Assembly: GCF_030272615.1 (NCBI RefSeq)
Contig: NC_081409.1
Location: forward strand, 472,064,573 to 472,128,572
From: Cryptomeria japonica
Taxonomy: Eukaryota > Streptophyta > Pinopsida > Cupressales > Cupressaceae
Length of the DNA stretch: 64,000 bases
Direction: 5' to 3'
Position 1 is the stretch's first letter. Each line of letters starts with the position of its first letter. The position numbers and the translations under genes are program-made. Shown here in pieces: positions 58,401 through 64,000 of this stretch. The notes beneath the pieces are model-generated. The model worked only from the letters and a program-made list of their open reading frames with translations. It ran no database searches and was not told the DNA's origin.

Positions 58401-59288
58401 ATCATTGTGTATATTTTAAGAGATTGGATAATGGCAGTTATATTATCCTGTTGCTTTATGTTTATGACATGCTTGTTGCTGGGTCTAACATGCGACACAT
58501 AAATGATCTTAAACAAAAATTAGCCAGATCATTTGCTATGAAGGATTTGGGTGCAGCTAAGAAAATTCTCGGTATGAGAATTACATGGGACAGGAAAAAT
58601 AGAACCTTGAATTTGTCCCAAAGCGTATATAAAGAAGGTGTTGAAAAGATTTAACATGCAAGATGCAAAAGCAGTTAGCACACCTTTGGCTAGTCATTTC
58701 AAATTGACTAAGGAGATGTGCCCAAAGGCATAGGAAGAGGTAAATAAAATGTCTAACATCCCGTATTCATCAGTTGTTGGCAGTCTGATGCATTATGCAA
58801 TGGTTTTCACAAGGCCAGATATTGCACATGCAGTGGGAGTTGTGAGCAAGTTTATGAGTAATCCGGGTATGGAACATTGGAATGCTGTGAAATGGATTCT
58901 TTAGTATTTGAAAGGAACTGCTACAATTGCATTATGTTTCAAAGGATCTAATGCTTCTCTAAGTGGATTTGTTGACTCTGATCTGGCAAGTGATATTGAT
59001 TCACGAAGGAGTACTACAGGGTATGTTTTTACCATAGGGGGAACCGCAGTCAGTTGGATTTCTAGGCTACAAAAGGTTGTTGCACTTTCAACCACTGAAG
59101 CTGAGTATGTTGCTGCTACAGAAGCCAACAAAGAGAGGATTTGGTTACAATATTTTCTGGAGGAATTGGGTCAGACACAGGAGGATCACCCATTGTATAG
59201 TGATAGCCAGAGTGCCATTCATCTTGCGAAGAAATCTTCTTTTCATTCAAGGACAAAGAACATTCAGCTCAGATACCACTTCATCCAT
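55493..59288 (+). pseudogene. Copia gag-pol polyprotein (Tork/Tnt1 lineage), inactive
   Basis: Starting MEDSKFKVEKFNGQNYQLWK, the single frame runs gag, zinc knuckle near 56205 (CWYYGKPGHLKKDC, second Cys now Tyr), protease (WVIDSGASFHATP), integrase (HHRLGHMSEKG with CENC, then DVWGL, RSDNGGEH and GVSERMNRT), RT and RNase H (DSRRSTTGYVF, ALSTTEAEYVAATEA). The RT catalytic box near 58454 reads YVYDM instead of YVDDM. There are nine nonsense codons in one frame up to 58108, a frameshift near 58654, and two more stops (58731, 58902). Domain order and wording match Tnt1-type Copia elements. It breaks off inside the RNase H tail at about 59288. Confidence 0.93.
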
Positions 59289-59289
59289 G

Positions 59290-60098
59290 GAATGCTTTTC
59301 ACAATTTTTGCCTGGAATAAAATCATTGAGTGATCTATCAAAGGTTTTCATACAATACTTCACATACAATATTGAAACAAATGTTTTAGTGACCACTTTG
59401 TGTAATACCAAGAAGAAAAATGGAGTCCTTTACATCATTCTTATAGTGATGGAGAAGTCTTGCTAGTCGATGCTCTTGTGATATCCCATTAAAAAATGGT
59501 TGAAATGTTCACTGAAAACGTCAACAAGGACATTGGATATGAACTAAGAAAATCTTGTTTATCCACTTTTACAATTGAGAAAGTCCTTATTGAGCAAGGC
59601 ACTATTAAACTATTCAAGGACAACAAAGATGAATCAAATGGGAAAGATAAACCCCAGATTTGGAAAAAATATAAGAATACTGTTAACGATGGGGTAGTGG
59701 ATGCAAGCATGATAAAACTGAAGTTAAATTTCCTTAGTGCAAGTTCATCTAATTCTAATAATCAAGTGAATGATCAAAGGCCATCAAAGCCTCCAAGAAA
59801 ATACACTCCATTGGGAGAACCGATTGAGATAACATTTAAGAAATTGGCTACAAACAAGCTTATAACAATACCAGACAATCCACCATATGAACCAAAAGTA
59901 GAACTTGCATGGTGGAATGATGATGAGTTTTATGAGTACGACAAGAGAAAAGGACATAAGACTAGCAATTGTCATGGATTGAAAAACATCATACAAGATC
60001 TTATTGACAAAGGCGACATAAAAGTTGATGGTCACACTTCCAATGAGGAACATGCAATGTTTAAAGAATTATTCCCAAAACATGGTAAGGGAAAATCT
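59290..60098 (+). pseudogene. Gypsy-type gag C-terminus (element B continuation)
   Basis: Open from 59496 into the gap. It contains KYTPLGEPIEITFKKL, a WWNDDEFYEYDKRKGH zinc-knuckle-like unit and CHGLKNIIQDLIDKGDI, the segment that links gag to protease in plant Gypsy elements. Cys ligands are partly lost (EYDKRKGHKTSNC has one Cys and one His). It presumably joins the gag start at 54178, split by the Copia element. It ends at the assembly gap. Confidence 0.65.
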
Positions 60099-60598
60099 NN
60101 NNNNNNNNNNNNNNNNNNNNNNNNNNNNNNNNNNNNNNNNNNNNNNNNNNNNNNNNNNNNNNNNNNNNNNNNNNNNNNNNNNNNNNNNNNNNNNNNNNNN
60201 NNNNNNNNNNNNNNNNNNNNNNNNNNNNNNNNNNNNNNNNNNNNNNNNNNNNNNNNNNNNNNNNNNNNNNNNNNNNNNNNNNNNNNNNNNNNNNNNNNNN
60301 NNNNNNNNNNNNNNNNNNNNNNNNNNNNNNNNNNNNNNNNNNNNNNNNNNNNNNNNNNNNNNNNNNNNNNNNNNNNNNNNNNNNNNNNNNNNNNNNNNNN
60401 NNNNNNNNNNNNNNNNNNNNNNNNNNNNNNNNNNNNNNNNNNNNNNNNNNNNNNNNNNNNNNNNNNNNNNNNNNNNNNNNNNNNNNNNNNNNNNNNNNNN
60501 NNNNNNNNNNNNNNNNNNNNNNNNNNNNNNNNNNNNNNNNNNNNNNNNNNNNNNNNNNNNNNNNNNNNNNNNNNNNNNNNNNNNNNNNNNNNNNNNNN
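60099..60598. other. Assembly gap, exactly 500 N
   Basis: A run of exactly 500 N is a conventional placeholder, so the true distance is unknown. Retroelement orientation switches from plus to minus across it. Confidence 0.99.
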
Positions 60599-60683
60599 AG
60601 ATTGTTTGTCTCATGTTGAACTTGAACATTGGCTTGGGCCTTTGATGTTGTGACAAAATTCTCTTGGATCATACCCAAATATT

Positions 60684-61190
60684 TTATGGGATACTTTGAA
60701 ACATCTTACTCATGAATTTATCCATTTTTCTAGTCATTTTGGGATTATTGGCAATCATACTAAAATCTATGGAAGTGTCTGAATCTAACGATAAATCTGA
60801 TTGATCATTTGGGTCGATTTCTTGTTGAGGTTCCTCAATTGATCCAAAACCTTGTAAACTATTTGGTTCCTCACATGACGTTGATTTTTGTTGTACATTT
60901 TCTTGATTCAATTGATTAATGTCAAATGGTGCACTCTCTGATGGTGTTGGTGGTAAAATTCCAAAACCTAGTTTCATTCGCACAAATATGGGTTCATAGT
61001 ATGGTGGAGGTCCTAGTTGTACCATCCCATATTGTGGTAATGAGTTGCTTGGAAGACCCATAATAGAATCAGGTGGTTGGGTCTGATATTGTTGAAGTTG
61101 TGTATCTGGTACATCATCCATTGGAAAAGACATGGCTTGATATGTAGGTTCTTGCGATTTTTTGGACTTGGACCTTGTTTCAACAGCCAT
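60684..61190 (-). pseudogene. Gag-like ORF of element D
   Basis: From ATG 61190 the protein starts MAVETRSKSKKSQEP, followed by a Gln/Pro/Ser-rich region (QLGPPPYYEPIFVRMKLGFG) and acidic segments (DQSDLSLDSDTSIDFSMI). It stops at 60684 after 168 codons with no internal stop. It is the best-kept version of the start shared with A and B. Zinc knuckle and capsid-core parts are not visible, perhaps because of the gap. Confidence 0.5.
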
Positions 61191-63420
61191 GTCACTATGC
61201 AATGTTTTTGGGATTTTTAAATTTAGGAATGTTATATGCAACTAATGGGATAAAAAAATGTGACCTAAAAGAATGATAATGCAACTTGTGTTTTGGACTC
61301 TTTGAATTTTTAAATGATAATAATGCAAGTAAGTGCAACCTTAGAGGACGATAATGATATCTATGACAATACAACCTATGTTTTGTTGTTTTTTGGAGAT
61401 TTGGAAAACTTTTAAAATGCAAGTCTAAAGAGATACCCTAGGGAATTGAAATGGAATCCAAACCTTATAAGGATACTTAAGGACAAATAATAAAAGGACA
61501 AATTGACAAAGTCTCACCTATTGCTTGGATACTAAGCTAGGTTTGACAAGATAATATTATTGAAAAAAGGACAAGGGTTGGACCAAGGTCAAATTCCTTA
61601 ACAATAACTTTGGATATGATATAAAGATTTGGATTTTTCAAGTTTGACAAGCCTAATTTTGAGACTAAATGAAAATTGGGAATGATAATGGTCAAAGACA
61701 AAGGATATGATATGGATATGATAACTCAACTTAATACACAACTATGGCTTGAGATCATGCAATGAAGAGGCCAATATAATAAGGATATATGAGGACCAAT
61801 AATTTGAAATATGAAAAATGCAACCTAAGCAAAGATCTAATTTTGAGATAATGAGGACAATGCAAGGAAAAATGAATGGTCAAGACCAAGGAAAATACTT
61901 TGAAACCTAGATCTAAAGGGGGATAATGATAATGCAATGGACTATTATTAAGGCAATGAATATGTTCTAAGACCTAAGTTTGGAGCATGCAAGACCTAGT
62001 CTAAAATGGCATGGATTGTGAAACTAAGGAGTCCAATTGTTTGATAAGTCTTGTTATTGAGATCTTTTGAGATTTAGATGATATCTTTGATTGTTTTGAG
62101 ACAAGTTTTGACTTTGGAAAATCTTTGTTTGAATTCTAGTGACCAAATTTATTGTTTGTGACTTTGTCTTGATATGAATCTTTGTTTTGTTGTGATACTT
62201 TTGATTTGTTAATAAGCATAGAAGACAGAATGCCTATTTGAATTTTTGCATAAAATGAGATCACATTCAAGAACAACCCTAGGTTGGTCAAAAAAATACT
62301 TGTTGGGTTCCCACTACAGATAAATATGAGCCACACTTATTCAAAGCAGATAGATTAGAAGTTTGGTGATATTGGCTCCCCCACCATGGCACTCACTTCT
62401 CGGGTACACCAAACTTTGAATTTCCAAAGACCCAAAGATCTATGAGAATATTCTATCTCAAATTTGAACTTCAAGATTGTGGGATGGCTTCAGAGGTTTG
62501 ACCTCCTGTCCTAGCAAATAGAAGGGATTTTGACAACTAAACCAATTTGGCTCTTTGTAAGGGCATTCGTTCAGGTGGTCATACATGTAGCATTTTTCTC
62601 AATCAAGAGGTCTCCTAACCCTTGTGGTTTTTTACGTATCACTATGTGGATTACACATCACACGGATACTAAGGGAGACTTACATCATCATGACACATCC
62701 ACACCTATTTTTTATGACTTTCGTTACAAACACATAATTTTATGGTGGCTTAAAAGCAGCTTGGCTTCATCTCATTACCACTTGGGTCATTCCCTCCCAC
62801 CCATCCTTAAGGGATTCTCAAGAGGAAGGCCTTCTAATAAAAAAAAATTGAGTGTCGCTAATAGTTTTTTCATGCACCAGGACCATGAAATCCAAGGGGA
62901 GAGGATAGTGTCTATTAGAAATGGGTCCACTCATGCAAACAAGTGTGCCAAACAAAACAAACGAATGTTCATTTTAACCCCAAATCAAAATGTGATCTAT
63001 TTATGCAAAAGAAGGCACTCTTGTTTCAAATTTTAGTCTTTCACAATGTCCTGCATGAAATCATTAGTAGTTTCAACATATGTCTTCTCCCAACCAGTGC
63101 CAAATTGTTGCACAAATCATCAATAACCCAAAACACCTGATAATGAAATGATCTTGCATTCATTCAAAACTGAAATGATCACTTATACCTAACATTTTGT
63201 CCATGCACCCATGTAGAATAGAGAGGACACCTGTACAGAACAGAGGTGGCAACTGCACAAAACAAAGAGGGCACCTGCATAGTTTTTTCTCATAAGTGCA
63301 TAATTTTTTCTTGCAAGTGTGCAATTCTTGCATGAAAGTGCACGATTCTTGTAAAGTTGATAATTAGAGTCACCAACAAGATAGATTTGGTCAAATGGAA
63401 GCCCAATTTGACTATAATGC
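61191..63420 (-). other. Untranslated leader of element D
   Basis: Non-coding on the minus strand upstream of the gag-like ORF. It shares GTGGGGGAGCCAAT (about 62380) with the leader of A (about 42058), and CTTTCCTC followed by a GAGAGGGAAC block (about 62770-62840) with the leader of B (about 52480-52530). Open frames on the plus strand here are shadows. Confidence 0.55.
63265..63365 (-). repeat. Leader repeat of element D
   Basis: Imperfect copies of CAAGAATCGTGCACTTTCATG (minus strand) recur about every 20 bp. It holds the same relative position as the leader repeats of A and B but with another motif. Confidence 0.5.
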
Positions 63421-64000
63421 AATAATTCTAATGTAAAATTAGACTAATTGACCTCTAAATTCATCATAATTTCAAAGAACTTTCCTATTTTTAAATACTA
63501 TAAGATCATTTTTTTCCTATCAATGTGATTATGCACCTTAGATTGAGAAATTGAGAACTTTTGACAGTCCTTAAACAAAATGTAGATGTTCCTTCCTTAG
63601 AAACCCTAATTAAGCTAGATTGTGGATTTATTGTTCATTTCCATCCCTATTTAAACTATGTATGTTTATTTGCCCTCTCAAAGTCCTAATTACACCAAAT
63701 ATGACCAAATTGTATAAAATTTGCATGATTTGTATTCATTTTAGGCCAATTCTTAGTGAAATTTGTTGTTCATTTTAATAATATGCATGAAAGGAAAGAT
63801 GAAGATTTGTTGTTCTTTAACACAAAGCCTAATTAAAACTAAGTGAATTCATATTAAGCCTTGATTAATCATCTCAAAAACCTATTCTACTCTACAATTC
63901 AAGAAAACTTTATAATTTTGAAATTAGAACAAATCAAAGCAACTACACAAAACAAAACGTCCATGTGCACAATTATGCGTTGTAAGTGCTCAAAAATCTC
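63421..64000. other. No gene recognised
   Basis: AT-rich. Probably the far 5' region of element D, with its primer-binding site and LTR outside the window. No boundary seen. Confidence 0.3.

Noticed and set aside
59496-60653. 385-codon open frame running through the gap
   Set aside because: The N run has no stops, so the apparent length is artificial; only 59496-60098 is supported.
62530-63036. 168-codon open frame on the plus strand
   Set aside because: It lies antisense in the leader of element D, with no domain and no family likeness.

Overview
This is nuclear DNA from a seed plant, most likely a conifer or other gymnosperm. The reasons are one recognisable host gene (Alfin-like PHD protein) split by a 21.4-kb intron, AT-rich sequence, and dense, old, nested retrotransposons (L1-type LINEs with DUF4283 ORF1, Tork/Tnt1-type Copia, Gypsy-like elements, solo LTRs, SINEs, MITEs). 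The species cannot be named from the sequence alone. No rRNA gene, tRNA gene or CRISPR array was seen.

Layout. 1-6.3 kb: repeat debris (Copia RT scrap, SINE-like repeats, a gag-like relic, an LTR-like block). 6.27-12.48 kb: a minus-strand L1-type LINE with a 19-bp target-site duplication (TSD), oligo(A) tail and a nearly open ORF2, itself split by a 771-bp solo LTR. 16.36-38.50 kb (+): the last three exons of an Alfin-like gene. Exons are 16362-16584, 37996-38119 and 38235-38495. The N-terminal exons were not found, so the preceding intron probably extends beyond the window. The 21,411-bp intron holds a Copia relic split by a solo LTR, a 235-bp and a 466-bp MITE with 10-bp TSDs, another solo LTR, two ORF1-only LINE-derived insertions of almost equal length (1674 and about 1671 bp), and a tRNA-derived SINE. 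The second ORF1-only insertion carries a solo LTR, which in turn carries a 2.14-kb retroposed coding sequence with its own 16-bp TSD and oligo(A) tail.

38.5-64 kb: an LTR-retrotransposon sea. Three related Gypsy-like elements (A at 40.0 kb, B at 50.8 kb, D on the minus strand at 60.7-63.4 kb) share a leader, gag proteins starting M-x-V-x-TRS, and leader-borne tandem repeats whose motif differs in each element. A and B also show a shared primer-binding site; that of D is outside the window. Element B is interrupted by a Tork/Tnt1-type Copia element (54.99-59.29 kb) that has lost its 3' LTR. A 500-N assembly gap lies at 60099-60598.

The strongest candidates for something undescribed are: the retroposed single-exon coding sequence at 32321-34460 (possibly a fossil partitivirus-like coat-protein segment, unproven); the paired ORF1-only LINE derivatives; the arrays of AT palindromes in the Gypsy LTRs; the leader repeat arrays; and five solo LTRs with TSDs (one tentative) against no intact LTR element. 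The only gene likely to be functional here is the Alfin-like gene.
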